A DNA stretch of 64,000 nt from positions 248,001 through 312,000 of the forward strand of contig NZ_FRBY01000006.1 in assembly GCF_900142735.1 (NCBI RefSeq). Reading direction: 5' to 3'. The stretch comes from Flavobacterium saccharophilum. GTDB lineage: Bacteria; Bacteroidota; Bacteroidia; Flavobacteriales; Flavobacteriaceae. Position 1 is the first letter of the stretch. The number at the start of each line of letters is the position of its first letter. Under the pieces are notes generated by a model. That model saw only the letters and a program-made list of their open reading frames with translations, was not told the DNA's origin and did no database searches. Of this stretch, positions 1-8,665 are shown in pieces. A program made the translations under genes and the position numbers.

Positions 1-588
1 TACTACGACAATATCGGCCATGCTTTTAAGAGCGAAATTGTATTAACTGAAATCGAGAACGCAGCCCTAAATGTCGATTATACCAAAAAGGATGAGTACG
101 GATTTAATATCGGGATTACACTTTTGGGAGAAATTTTGAAAACACTTGGACTCGGAACACTCGGAATAACGTCAAAAATACAATCCGGGAAATCGGTAAC
201 GATTAGTTATGGCAATTCGGTTACCAAAGAATATACAATTGGTAATCTTGAAGAATATTTTTATGGAGCCGATTTTCTGCATCCGAATCCTTCTCTTCTA
301 AAAAACATCAATCAAAATTATCTTTTGTTGACAACAGGAACCGTTTTTGCTCAAAACCTTGTGGTTGATATTGAAACTGATTTTACCTTAAATGCAGATT
401 TTGTTGCCAGCCTTAATGAAACTGCCGAAGGCAAACTTGATTTTTCAACAAGCAATCTGAATAAATTAAAAATGAACTCAAATGTGGGTATTTCATTTCC
501 GATCGCGGTTAAAGCAAGCCGAATTGATTATGACAGAAGCCGATTTAAAAAATTAATTCAGGTTACAGATACTAATAATATATTTTGA
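1..588 (+). CDS. Hypothetical protein, C-terminal part (cut by window start)
   Basis: The reading frame is open from the first base of the window and ends with TGA at 586-588, so only the last 195 residues are seen and the true start lies upstream. A TTG at 124 could be read as a start, but the frame before it codes protein of the same style (YYDNIGHAFKSEIVL...), so it is internal. The visible part is polar with alternating hydrophobic residues, as in a beta-rich protein, and has no membrane span. I recognise no family or catalytic motif. The next gene follows after 56 bases on the same strand. Confidence 0.7.
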   Translation, partial: YYDNIGHAFKSEIVLTEIENAALNVDYTKKDEYGFNIGITLLGEILKTLGLGTLGITSKIQSGKSVTISYGNSVTKEYTIGNLEEYFYGADFLHPNPSLLKNINQNYLLLTTGTVFAQNLVVDIETDFTLNADFVASLNETAEGKLDFSTSNLNKLKMNSNVGISFPIAVKASRIDYDRSRFKKLIQVTDTNNIF

Positions 589-644
589 TACAAGGATTCA
601 AAATATTTAAAAACCTTACTACTCGCCTTAACATACTCTAAAAT

Positions 645-1301
645 ATGACAATGAAAAACTGCATTCTAATTTCAACTCTTTTTGCATTCCTTACAAGCTG
701 TGCTCCAAAACTGAGCACCGCAACTCAAACTGAACTAAAAACAGAACTTAAAGAAATGGTCAAAATTGATCAGGTTGCTGCTTCGCCGCCAAAAAACGGA
801 AATACAAATTATGATAAAGAAAAATGGAAATCTTTTAAAGACAGTGTTTTTACAGTTACCAAAAATCAACTCGAAAAAATCTATAAAAAATATGGTTTTT
901 TAGGTTTTGACCAGGTTGGAAAAGATGGCTCAAATGATTTCTGGCTTTTAATACAGCACTTAGATAAATATCCTGAATTTCAGCAACAGGTTTTAGGATC
1001 GATGCAAAAAGAAGTTAAAAAAAGAAATGCCAATCCAGAAAATTATGCGTTTTTGTATGACAGAATAAAAGTAAATGCAGGCGAAAAACAGCTGTTTGGA
1101 ACCCAGGTAACTTATGAAGTTAAAGCAACAGTTAGTGCTATTCCTAAAAATGGGCTTTCAGATCCAGATCACGTTGATGCGCTAAGAAAAGAATACAATC
1201 TAGAGCCCTTAAAGGAGTATTTGAATGCAATGACTGAAATGCATTTTGAAATGAACAAGGCCCGATATGAAAAAATAGGAGTAACCAAACCAAATTTATA
1301 G
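645..1301 (+). CDS. DUF6624-like lipoprotein
   Basis: A 218-residue protein with a lipoprotein signal: a hydrophobic stretch ending in LTSC, with the lipidated Cys at residue 19. The first ATG (645) is followed two codons later by ATG AAA AAC (651), which gives the more typical MKN... signal peptide and may be the real start. The mature part contains GSNDFWLLIQHLDKYPEFQ followed by a conserved YDRI...G..Q.FGTQ block. I recognise this pattern from the DUF6624 family, whose function is unknown. It is probably anchored to a membrane on the periplasmic side. Family assignment is from memory of the motif and moderately sure. Confidence 0.75.
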   Translation: MTMKNCILISTLFAFLTSCAPKLSTATQTELKTELKEMVKIDQVAASPPKNGNTNYDKEKWKSFKDSVFTVTKNQLEKIYKKYGFLGFDQVGKDGSNDFWLLIQHLDKYPEFQQQVLGSMQKEVKKRNANPENYAFLYDRIKVNAGEKQLFGTQVTYEVKATVSAIPKNGLSDPDHVDALRKEYNLEPLKEYLNAMTEMHFEMNKARYEKIGVTKPNL

Positions 1302-1356
1302 TAATACAATTAGTTACAAAAAATTCAATAGATTTACATACCTAAATCCAAAAAAA

Positions 1357-1821
1357 ATGAGAACTTTAGACCAATGGTTTGCAGAATATGCTGTAAGCCA
1401 TCAAAACCCGAAAAACAAAGCGATTCATTATGTTTGCGTGCCTGCTATTTACTTTTCGATAGTGGGTTTATTGATGAGTATTCCAAGCGGAATAATTGCT
1501 AGTACTTTAAAACTGAACGCTCCTATTATCGAAAATTGGGCAACTGTTTTTTTAATTTTTGTGCTCGTTTTTTACATTCGCTTGTCAGTTGCGATGGCGA
1601 TTAAAATTGCTGTATTCTCTACTATTTGTCTGGTGGTGAATTATTATATCGGCCAGTTGGTACCGTTGTGGATGTTCTCCATAGGCGTGTTTGTGATCGC
1701 GTGGATCGGTCAATTCTACGGACATAATATTGAAGGCAAAAAACCTTCGTTCCTAAAAGATCTTCAGTTTTTAATGATTGGCCCGGCTTGGGTTGTAGAG
1801 AATTTATTTTCAAGAAAATAA
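1357..1821 (+). CDS. Mpo1-like (DUF962) membrane protein
   Basis: A 154-residue integral membrane protein with about four hydrophobic segments. The N-terminus carries the family pattern HQNPKNKAIHYVCVP (His15, His24). The C-terminus carries GQFYGHNIEGKKPS (His123, Glu126) followed by a conserved L.GP block. These match the DUF962/Mpo1 family; yeast Mpo1 is an Fe(II)-dependent dioxygenase that shortens 2-hydroxy fatty acids, using conserved histidines. A role in lipid alpha-oxidation here is inference. The gene stands alone between a lipoprotein gene and a REP-like cruciform. Confidence 0.85.
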   Translation: MRTLDQWFAEYAVSHQNPKNKAIHYVCVPAIYFSIVGLLMSIPSGIIASTLKLNAPIIENWATVFLIFVLVFYIRLSVAMAIKIAVFSTICLVVNYYIGQLVPLWMFSIGVFVIAWIGQFYGHNIEGKKPSFLKDLQFLMIGPAWVVENLFSRK

Positions 1822-1891
1822 GTTTTTGAATACTGATTTGATAGCGTCCTACTCGCCGATTTATATGAATTACAATCACACTGCTAAAAAC

Positions 1892-1998
1892 ATAGCCAAT
1901 GGTTTCAACCATTGGGACGCAATGTATTTCCCTATGTATTTTTATGATGCAAAATACATTTCCATAATCCGTCTCCCACGGTTGAAACCGTGGGCTAT
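1892..1998. repeat. REP-like double-hairpin element
   Basis: Two small palindromes face each other. One is CCAATGG-TTTCAA-CCATTGG at 1896-1915 and the other CCCACGG-TTGAAA-CCGTGGG at 1975-1994. The outer ends ATAGCC (1892) and GGCTAT (1998) are complementary, and inside lies AATGTATTT (1921-1929) facing AAATACATT (1952-1960). The whole 107 bp can therefore fold as one imperfect cruciform with two side hairpins. This is the architecture of paired REP sequences (REPIN/BIME) mobilised by Y1 (RAYT) transposases. No transposase gene lies nearby, so it would be a non-autonomous copy. Confidence 0.75.
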
Positions 1999-2182
1999 AT
2001 TTAAATGCGAATAAAATCGTAAAATTTCAAAAGCGTTCTGGATTTACTGCACCAGTCCCTATCGCTTGAATATCATTCCTCTTAATGATACAAAGATCAC
2101 CAAACCATTATTACACGCTAACTTTCAAATACTTACAAAATAATCTCTTAACTTTATCTTTCTAAACCAAATCACATTGGCT

Positions 2183-2935
2183 ATGAAGATGAAGTTCAAC
2201 AACGAAGAAGTTAAAATTGAAAGCTTTGATATTTTTACCTACAGAAGAATCAGGCGTGCTATTGGGTATTTAGGCATTAGTCTGCCGATACTTTTAGTTG
2301 GGTTATCTTATATCTCTTTTTTCAAAACGCCGCTTCAGCCTTCTATAAGCAATTATTATTATACCAATCTCAGGGAAATTTTTACGGGAACTTTGGCTGC
2401 AGTTGGATTGTTTTTAATTCGGTACAAAGGTCATGGTAATGCTTCTATTTGGAAAAATGACAACCTATTAACCAATATCGCCGGAATTATGGCGATTGGC
2501 GTTGCACTGTTTCCTATGAATCCGGAAGATTCTTTCAATAAAATTTATACGTTGATTCCATACGCTGAAAAGTGGCTGGGCTGGCTTCATTATGGTTTTG
2601 CAGCTTTACTTTTCTTAATCATGGCTTTACTGGCCATTAACGTTTTTACGATTGGTCAGGAAAATGAAACCAGAGATCCAAAAAGCATGTTAAACGAAAA
2701 CAATATTTATCGCTTTTGTGGTTATTCGATTATTGTTTTTGTGATTCTGGTTCCCATTTCTGAGACTTTTAAACTGTTCCGATATTCTACTTTGATTCTC
2801 GAGGCTCTTGCCCTATTTGCTTTTGGAAGCGCCTGGCTGATTAAAGGTCGTGCTTTGGGCGACAGTGGTGAAATTGGTAAAAAACTATATCAGGAAAATA
2901 ATCCGGTGGATACTGAAAAGGTTTTTGAAGAATAG
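2183..2935 (+). CDS. Hypothetical integral membrane protein (six predicted TM segments)
   Basis: A 250-residue protein. I chose the ATG at 2183 (MKMKFNNEEVK...) over the in-frame TTG at 2177. After a short polar cytoplasmic-like N-terminus there are about six hydrophobic segments, near residues 27-48, 68-83, 98-113, 133-155, 178-194 and 202-217, and a polar, acidic C-terminus. A loop with PSISNYYYTNLRE follows the first segment. The overall shape resembles DUF998-type membrane proteins, but I cannot name the family with certainty. Nothing in the neighbours suggests a role. Confidence 0.75.
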   Translation: MKMKFNNEEVKIESFDIFTYRRIRRAIGYLGISLPILLVGLSYISFFKTPLQPSISNYYYTNLREIFTGTLAAVGLFLIRYKGHGNASIWKNDNLLTNIAGIMAIGVALFPMNPEDSFNKIYTLIPYAEKWLGWLHYGFAALLFLIMALLAINVFTIGQENETRDPKSMLNENNIYRFCGYSIIVFVILVPISETFKLFRYSTLILEALALFAFGSAWLIKGRALGDSGEIGKKLYQENNPVDTEKVFEE

Positions 2936-3046
2936 TTGTTTGATTATTCACAGCAACTAAAGTAGATTTCAGTGGTACATTTTTTGGATAAAAGAAGACA
3001 ACTATTTCGATTATAAGTCATTATTAATTTATAAATCTATTTTATC

Positions 3047-3727
3047 ATGAAAGTAACTTATTACGGTCATTCCTGTTTCTCTGTTTATGTCAATGGAAAA
3101 CATATTCTTTTTGATCCTTTTATTACACCCAACGAACTGGCAAAAGATGTTGACGTCGACGCCATAAAAGCAGATTATATTTTTATTTCACATGCACATT
3201 ACGACCATATTCAGGATGTGGAAAGAATCGCCAAAAATACCGGAGCGAAGGTTTTGGGGAATTTCGAAATCTATGGCTGGCTTTTAAAAAACGGAATCGA
3301 AAATGCGCATCCGATCAATCCGGGTGGGAAATTTGATTTTGATTTTGGACGCGTAAAATGCGTGATTGCGCAACATCCGAGTAGTTTTATGGATGGAAGT
3401 TATGGCGGAATTGCCTGTGGTTTTGTACTTACGACTGCAGACGGAAATTTCTATTATAGCGGCGACACAGCCCTGACATTAGACATGCAAATTATTCCAA
3501 AATTTACTAAACTTGATTTTGCTGTTTTCCCAATTGGCGACGGCCTCACGATGGGTGTTGAAGAAGCGATTGAAGCTTCAAAATTAGTTGGGGTTACCAA
3601 AATTCTGGGTGTGCATTACGACACTTTTGGTTTCATAGTAATGGATCATGAAAAAGCAATGACAGATTTTACAAATGCCAATCTGCAGCTTTATTTACCA
3701 AAAATAGGCAGTACAATAGAGATCTAA
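3047..3727 (+). CDS. UPF0173-type metal-dependent hydrolase (metallo-beta-lactamase fold)
   Basis: A 226-residue protein with the metallo-beta-lactamase fold and no signal peptide, so cytoplasmic. The metal motif HxHxDH is at residues 49-54 (HAHYDH). Further ligands fit the His in AQHPSSF, the Asp in YYSGDTAL and the His in GVHYDTFGF near the C-terminus. The start KVTYYGHSCF is typical of the UPF0173 (YtkL-like) subgroup and the length is usual for it. The substrate is unknown for the family. It is a single-gene unit with a 100-base upstream gap. Confidence 0.88.
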   Translation: MKVTYYGHSCFSVYVNGKHILFDPFITPNELAKDVDVDAIKADYIFISHAHYDHIQDVERIAKNTGAKVLGNFEIYGWLLKNGIENAHPINPGGKFDFDFGRVKCVIAQHPSSFMDGSYGGIACGFVLTTADGNFYYSGDTALTLDMQIIPKFTKLDFAVFPIGDGLTMGVEEAIEASKLVGVTKILGVHYDTFGFIVMDHEKAMTDFTNANLQLYLPKIGSTIEI

Positions 3728-3887
3728 TTTTTCTAAATATCGCTAAAGTACCTTTCCCTTAGCGAAATAAAACAGAAACCAAAACTATTAAACAGCTCCA
3801 TATCTCAAAAAAACACCGGATTATAAATATTTTAACCAAGGCATTAAAATTGTTTCTGGATTTGTCGCAAACCAAAATTCAAAGACA

Positions 3888-4796
3888 ATGAAAACATTAA
3901 AAATCTCATTTGTTTTTTTGATGCTTATAACAAATTTATATACTATGAATGCACAAAAAAGTAGCGCGCTGAATTCAACCACCGAATTTGCCGATGTTCC
4001 TGGACGTAAAATTGCGTATCGCTCTATCGGACAAGGAACGCCGATTATTTTAGTAAACAGGTTTAGAGGAACTCTTGATACCTGGGATCCTTTATTTTTA
4101 GACAAACTTGCTGATAATTATCGTGTCATCACTTTTGATTACAGCGGAATTGGTTATTCAACCGGAACTTTACCAACCGATTTAAAAGAGGTTGCCAAAG
4201 ACGTAAAAGATCTGGCCGCTTTTCTAAAAATTGAAAAAACAATCATCATGGGCTGGTCTTACGGAGGATTGGTAACTCAGGTAGCCACGCTCCTATTTGA
4301 TGATCTTATTACACAAACCGTATTGTTAGGGACTGGGCCTCCGGGCGAAAGAGTCGTTCCGTTAGGACAGGCTTTTCTGGATGCAGCCCTAAAACCTGTA
4401 AACGATTTTGATGATGAAATTGTGTTATTTTTTGAACCTTCGTCAGAAGCCAGTAAAATAGAAGCCAAAGCATCGCACGACAGAATTGCCAAACGAATTG
4501 ATGTTTCTAAAATTCCGTCGACTATGGATGTTTTTCAGCTTTATTTTCAAGGCAGTGCCGGTTTAGCCGAAGACAAAGATGATTTTAAAGGAAAACTGAA
4601 AACAACCAAAACACCAATTTTGATCATTTGCGGAGATAATGACATTAGTTTTGCAGTCGAAAACTGGTATCCTTTAACACAGCAATTACCAACAGCACAA
4701 CTTATTGTTTTGCCGCAAACCGGACATGCACCGCATCATCAGCATGTGAATTTGGTCGTAAATTATATTCATGCTTTTCTGGAAAATTCAAAATAA
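3888..4796 (+). CDS. Secreted alpha/beta hydrolase
   Basis: A 302-residue alpha/beta hydrolase with an N-terminal signal peptide ending around NAQ (residues 21-23), so exported. The nucleophile elbow is GWSYGG (Ser124). The acid is probably Asp252 in ICGDNDIS and the base His280 in QTGHAPHH, giving a complete Ser-Asp-His triad. The oxyanion region before helix 1 reads NRFRGTLDTWD rather than the common HG motif. The substrate cannot be told. The gene is followed by a structured RNA-like repeat and a terminator, so it is likely monocistronic. Confidence 0.85.
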   Translation: MKTLKISFVFLMLITNLYTMNAQKSSALNSTTEFADVPGRKIAYRSIGQGTPIILVNRFRGTLDTWDPLFLDKLADNYRVITFDYSGIGYSTGTLPTDLKEVAKDVKDLAAFLKIEKTIIMGWSYGGLVTQVATLLFDDLITQTVLLGTGPPGERVVPLGQAFLDAALKPVNDFDDEIVLFFEPSSEASKIEAKASHDRIAKRIDVSKIPSTMDVFQLYFQGSAGLAEDKDDFKGKLKTTKTPILIICGDNDISFAVENWYPLTQQLPTAQLIVLPQTGHAPHHQHVNLVVNYIHAFLENSK

Positions 4797-4830
4797 AATC
4801 GGAATACTATAAAATAGAAAAATAATACTT

Positions 4831-4930
4831 CTTTTGAAAAAGAGTCCCTAGCCCAGACAGAAGCGGCATCCTTTTGGGGCGGGGTTCGCCCCAAAAGATA
4901 TAGCGGATGGCTGGAAACAGCTCCTGAAAA
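4831..4930 (+). ncRNA. Structured RNA-like repeat, copy A (Flavo-1-like candidate)
   Basis: First of three copies in this window. The core reads CTAGCCCAGACAGAAGCGG, then ATC(C), a 10-bp hairpin TTTTGGGGCG/CGCCCCAAAA at 4872-4896, then GATATAGCGGATGGCTGG. The closing helix pairs CCAG (4853-4856) with CTGG (4911-4914), then, across an A.G mismatch, CA (4858-4859) with TG (4908-4909). The corresponding pairs differ but stay complementary in the copies at 8.4 and 45.8 kb. It lies in the 271-base gap between a hydrolase gene and the VIT gene. It resembles the Bacteroidota Flavo-1 RNA motif from memory; not verified. Confidence 0.6.
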
Positions 4931-4950
4931 AACTACTAAAAATTAAAACA

Positions 4951-4988
4951 AAACTTCTTTATAAGACTTTTTATGAAGAAGTTTTTTT
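4951..4988 (+). terminator. Rho-independent terminator candidate
   Basis: AAACTTCTT (4951-4959) pairs with AAGAAGTTT, followed by a run of seven T. The loop is about 16 nt. It could end transcription from the hydrolase gene or from the structured RNA. Confidence 0.5.
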
Positions 4989-5067
4989 ATTCGTCCCAAC
5001 CTTTTTATAAAAATAGTACTCTATAGTAATAGAGAAGTTTCTTCTGGAAAACTTAAAACTATATTTT

Positions 5068-8000
5068 ATGAAAAACATACTTCTAATTTCGCTGTTATTC
5101 TTCGGATTTTTTAGTCAGGCACAAAGTCCGCAATTGAATGTAAAAGGAAAAGATTCTTCTTTAGTCCGACTAAACCAACTTAAAGTTACCGTAAAAATCG
5201 TGGGCAATATTGCGTACACGACAACTGAAATGCATTTTTATAACGGAACCAAGCGCCAGATGGAAGCCGAATTGATGTTTCCGTTACCGGAAGGGGTTTC
5301 GGTTTCGCGATATGCGATTGATATTAACGGAAAAATGCGTGAAGCGGTTCCGGTAAATAAAAACAAAGGAAAACAGGTTTTTGAAGCCGTTGAGCATCGT
5401 CGTGTCGATCCGGGATTACTCGAAAAAGTAGAAGGAAATAATTTCAGAACCCGCATTTATCCTTTAATGCCAGGAAAAGAACGCATTGTAATTATTGGTT
5501 ACGAACAGGAATTAAGCAGTTTTGATGCGACACATTTGTCCTATCAAATGTTGAGTAGTTATTCCGGGAAACTGGATACTTTTGAGTTGAATGTCGCGGT
5601 TTTGGGGGCAACCGCGGCACCAACCATTGCTAATGATGAAGGAGTTCTGGCATTGGAAAATCAGAATCAGTCTTATGTGACTTCGGTTAAAAAAGTGAAT
5701 TATCAGCTTAAGGATAAACTAGTTATTACGATTCCAATTCGTGCTGAAATTCCGAGTGTCGTAACCCAAAGCGTTAACGATCAACATTATTTTTATGCCA
5801 ATACTATTTTGGATAATCCTAAAATTCTAAAGAAAAACCCAGCTACTATTGGTTTAATCTGGGATGTTTCACTAAGCTGCAAAAACCGAAACGTTAAGAA
5901 AGAGCTGCAATTGCTTTCCGCCTATTTTAATCAATTGAAAAACGTATCGGTGACTTTGTATTTTGCCGGTTATAACTTTGATAAAAAGAATACTTATACG
6001 ATTCAAAATGGCGATTGGTCTGCCCTGAAATCAGTTTTAGAAAACGTGGTTTATGATGGCGGTACGCGTTTCTCAAAAATCAAATTGCCGGTTCATGACG
6101 AGTATTTATTCTTTACAGATGGCTTGTCTTCTTTGAGTGCAAATCTATTGACTACAACCAAAAAACCAATTTATACGATTAGTTCGCTTGGTTCCTCAGA
6201 TTATGCTTTTCTGAATTATAATGCGATAAAAACGGGCGGAAATTTCATCAACTTAAATGAGTTAAAAATTGAAGATGCTTATGATAAATTGATGTATCAG
6301 AGTTTGAAATTTCTGGGAATCAAAGAAAATTATCTGGTAACCGATTTATATCCAATGACCGGAACACCTGTTTCAGGAAGTTTTAGCGTTGCCGGAATTT
6401 CATTAAAAAGCAAGAATGATGTGGTATTGCTTTTTGGTTATGACGAAAAACCTGTTTTAGAAAAAACAATTCATATTGATGCTACGATTCCGGTTTCGGG
6501 CGAAATTAGTATCGAAAAATTGTGGGCGCAAAAGAAAATTGCCAATCTCGAAATTCAGTACAAAACAAACGCCGATGAAATTGAAGCGCTCGGAAAACGA
6601 TACGGAATTGTAACGCAAAACACGTCGCTTATTGTATTAGAAAGTCTGCACGATTATATTCAATATGATATTATTCCGCCAGCCGAATTAAGAGCGGAGT
6701 TTGATAACGTTATGAAGCAGCAAATGGCAAGCGCTCAGGCAAAGAAATTTAGCAATTGGGAAAATGTAGCCAGTTATTACGAACAGCTTAAAATATGGTG
6801 GGACAAAAACACGAAATACACTATTCCGAAACCAGTGCCTGTGCCAAAGAATCCAAAAAATGTGAGCAATATTACTGGTAATATAAGAGGTGTTGTTTTG
6901 GATGAACGTGGTATGCCCCTGCCAGGGGCAAGTATTTTAGTAAAAGGCACTCGTCGTGGCACCACTACAGATTTTGATGGCAAATTTGGTATTGATGCTG
7001 TAAGCGGCGATAAACTGCAGGTTAGTTATATTGGGATGGATGGCCAGGAAATCAGAGTTGGAAGAGGAAGAAATTATAGCATTACACTGAAAGACGCTCA
7101 TCACGAATTACAGGAAGTTGTGACTGTTGCATACGGAATAAGCCGCAGCCAGCGAGAGGATGTTGAAGAGGATGAAGAATCAGATCGCAAAGAAAAAAGA
7201 AGTTATAGTACTGCTGCCACAACAATGGTTCGTGCAGAAAACATCACACGTCCTGCTCCGAGCATTCAAAAGGCACTGGCCGGAAAAGTAGCCGGAATTG
7301 CTGTTGGTTCTGGTACTGCAATTGCCGCTGACAATATTCAGAGTCAAAATGTTGTGGATTCCAATCTGGATGTTACTGTTGGTTATTCCAGTTTTAATCA
7401 AACAAAAACAAACACCTGGAATCCGGACCGAATTTATTTGAAAGCATTGGCCAATGCTCCTGCAGAAAAAAGATACAGTGTATATCTTGAATTGCGTGCC
7501 GACCAAATCAACAATCCGAATTTTTATTTTGATGTGGCTAACTACTTTTATGACAATGGCGACAAAGAAAAAGCCTTGTTAGTATTAAGCAACATTGCCG
7601 ATTTAGGTTTAGAGAATCATCAGTTATACAAATCGCTGACTTATGTATTACGTCAGTGGGGAACCTATGAAGATGCTTTGTTTACTGCTAGCCAGGTTGC
7701 AAAATGGAGGGAGCAGGAACCACAAGCGCACCGTGATTTGGCGTTGACGCTGGAAGACAACAAACAATATCAGGCCGCTTTTGATGAGTTGATCAAAGCC
7801 TTAGATGTAAATTATTTCGGTGAAATGAGCGGACAATATTCTGGTGTTGAAGATATTATTTTAATGGATTTGAACAGAATGATTCAGGAACACAGCGGCA
7901 TTAAAACAGACAAACTGGACAAAAAATATCTAAACAAAATGCCAGTTGCCATTCGTATTATCCTAAACTGGAATCAAATGGATACTGATATCGATCTTCA

Positions 8001-8307
8001 CATTATAGAACCAACCAACGAAGAATGTTATTACGGACATCGCGATACTGAAATAGGTGCTCGTTTCTCTAAAGATTTCACAGAAGGCTACGGTCCGGAA
8101 CAATATTTATTGAGAAACGCTGTTAAAGGAAAATACATCATCAAATCGAATTATTTCGGCGAAAGAACCTTAACCGAAAACGGCCCAACAACAGTTATGG
8201 TTGAAGTGTATACTTCTAAAAACGGTGTAACTGAGCGAAAACTGCAAACGATTCAGCTTGGTAGAATTAAAGAAAATCAAAACTTAGCAGAAGTTGTGAT
8301 TGATTAA
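5068..8307 (+). CDS. Large secreted VIT/vWA-like protein with carboxypeptidase-like, TonB-plug-like, TPR-like and DUF2135 regions
   Basis: A 1079-residue protein with a signal peptide (MKNILLISLLFFGFFSQAQ). Residues ~20-150 form a VIT domain (MFPLPEGVSVSRYAIDINGK is diagnostic). Around residue 265 a vWA-like region keeps a MIDAS-like DVSLS. Residues ~604-680 are a carboxypeptidase-D regulatory-like beta-sandwich (GMPLPGASILVKGT...GKFGI). Residues ~690-750 copy the SusC/RagA plug entrance (ELQEVVTVAYGISRSQ ... IQKALAGKVAGIAVGSG), but no beta-barrel follows. A TPR-like helical region comes next, then a DUF2135/YfaP-like domain from ~962 (LNWNQMDTDIDLHIIEP). It is probably a periplasmic or cell-surface protein; its role is unknown. 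Single gene, preceded by an inverted repeat CTCTATAGTAATAGAG. Confidence 0.85.
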   Translation: MKNILLISLLFFGFFSQAQSPQLNVKGKDSSLVRLNQLKVTVKIVGNIAYTTTEMHFYNGTKRQMEAELMFPLPEGVSVSRYAIDINGKMREAVPVNKNKGKQVFEAVEHRRVDPGLLEKVEGNNFRTRIYPLMPGKERIVIIGYEQELSSFDATHLSYQMLSSYSGKLDTFELNVAVLGATAAPTIANDEGVLALENQNQSYVTSVKKVNYQLKDKLVITIPIRAEIPSVVTQSVNDQHYFYANTILDNPKILKKNPATIGLIWDVSLSCKNRNVKKELQLLSAYFNQLKNVSVTLYFAGYNFDKKNTYTIQNGDWSALKSVLENVVYDGGTRFSKIKLPVHDEYLFFTDGLSSLSANLLTTTKKPIYTISSLGSSDYAFLNYNAIKTGGNFINLNELKIEDAYDKLMYQSLKFLGIKENYLVTDLYPMTGTPVSGSFSVAGISLKSKNDVVLLFGYDEKPVLEKTIHIDATIPVSGEISIEKLWAQKKIANLEIQYKTNADEIEALGKRYGIVTQNTSLIVLESLHDYIQYDIIPPAELRAEFDNVMKQQMASAQAKKFSNWENVASYYEQLKIWWDKNTKYTIPKPVPVPKNPKNVSNITGNIRGVVLDERGMPLPGASILVKGTRRGTTTDFDGKFGIDAVSGDKLQVSYIGMDGQEIRVGRGRNYSITLKDAHHELQEVVTVAYGISRSQREDVEEDEESDRKEKRSYSTAATTMVRAENITRPAPSIQKALAGKVAGIAVGSGTAIAADNIQSQNVVDSNLDVTVGYSSFNQTKTNTWNPDRIYLKALANAPAEKRYSVYLELRADQINNPNFYFDVANYFYDNGDKEKALLVLSNIADLGLENHQLYKSLTYVLRQWGTYEDALFTASQVAKWREQEPQAHRDLALTLEDNKQYQAAFDELIKALDVNYFGEMSGQYSGVEDIILMDLNRMIQEHSGIKTDKLDKKYLNKMPVAIRIILNWNQMDTDIDLHIIEPTNEECYYGHRDTEIGARFSKDFTEGYGPEQYLLRNAVKGKYIIKSNYFGERTLTENGPTTVMVEVYTSKNGVTERKLQTIQLGRIKENQNLAEVVID

Positions 8308-8327
8308 TTATATAATTCATTTTACTG

Positions 8328-8376
8328 AAAAAGGTTTTAATTGACGTATGAAAATATGTTTATTAAGACCTTTTTT
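8328..8376 (+). terminator. Terminator candidate after the VIT gene
   Basis: AAAAAGGT...TTAAT (from 8328) can pair with ATTAA.GACCTTTTTT, which ends at 8376 in a run of six T. The position, 20 bases after the stop codon, supports it. Confidence 0.5.
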
Positions 8377-8422
8377 CTTGTTTGTTTTTTTTATTTGGAG
8401 CAGAAGAATTTCGTTTTCAAAA

Positions 8423-8525
8423 CACGTTTCGTCCCGCTATCCGCTATATTCCCAATTAACAAAAACTACGGCTAAAAAGCCTTGTTTTTCTAAATCGGGA
8501 GATACCGCTGCTATCGGGGCTAGAT
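8423..8525 (-). ncRNA. Structured RNA-like repeat, copy B (reverse strand)
   Basis: On the minus strand the core reads CTAGCCCCGATAGCAGCGG, then TATC, a long imperfect hairpin containing AAAAAC/GTTTTTG and GGCT/AGCC, then AATATAGCGGATAGCGGG. The closing helix pairs + strand CCCG (8433-8436) with CGGG (8515-8518) and TA (8438-8439) with TA (8512-8513). The helix is thus conserved while the bases differ from copies A and C. Its variable central hairpin is longer than in the other copies. It occupies most of the 358-base gene-free gap 8308-8665. Confidence 0.55.
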
Positions 8526-8665
8526 TAGAGCGTTTGTTTTTTCATCACATTTACATCCAAAAAAAAATATAAATAATTTCTTATTCTTTCCTATCTTCGT
8601 TATTAATTATTTTTTGAAATTGTAATAAAAACGATAATTCATACACTTATAAAACACTAAAAATC

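Noticed and set aside
1892-1998. CRISPR-like repeat with hairpin structure
   Set aside because: Only two unlike palindromes are present, in inverted rather than direct order and without spacers of uniform size.
1826-2014. A 62-codon open frame on the + strand
   Set aside because: It begins at a TTG and runs across the REP-like cruciform.
3740-3766. Hairpin CGCTAA...TTAGCG as terminator of the UPF0173 gene
   Set aside because: The stem is only about 7 bp and no T run follows on either strand.
8348-8572. A 74-codon open frame on the + strand after the VIT gene
   Set aside because: It runs through a terminator and the reverse-strand structured repeat, and its composition (Phe-rich, then basic) looks like translated non-coding sequence.
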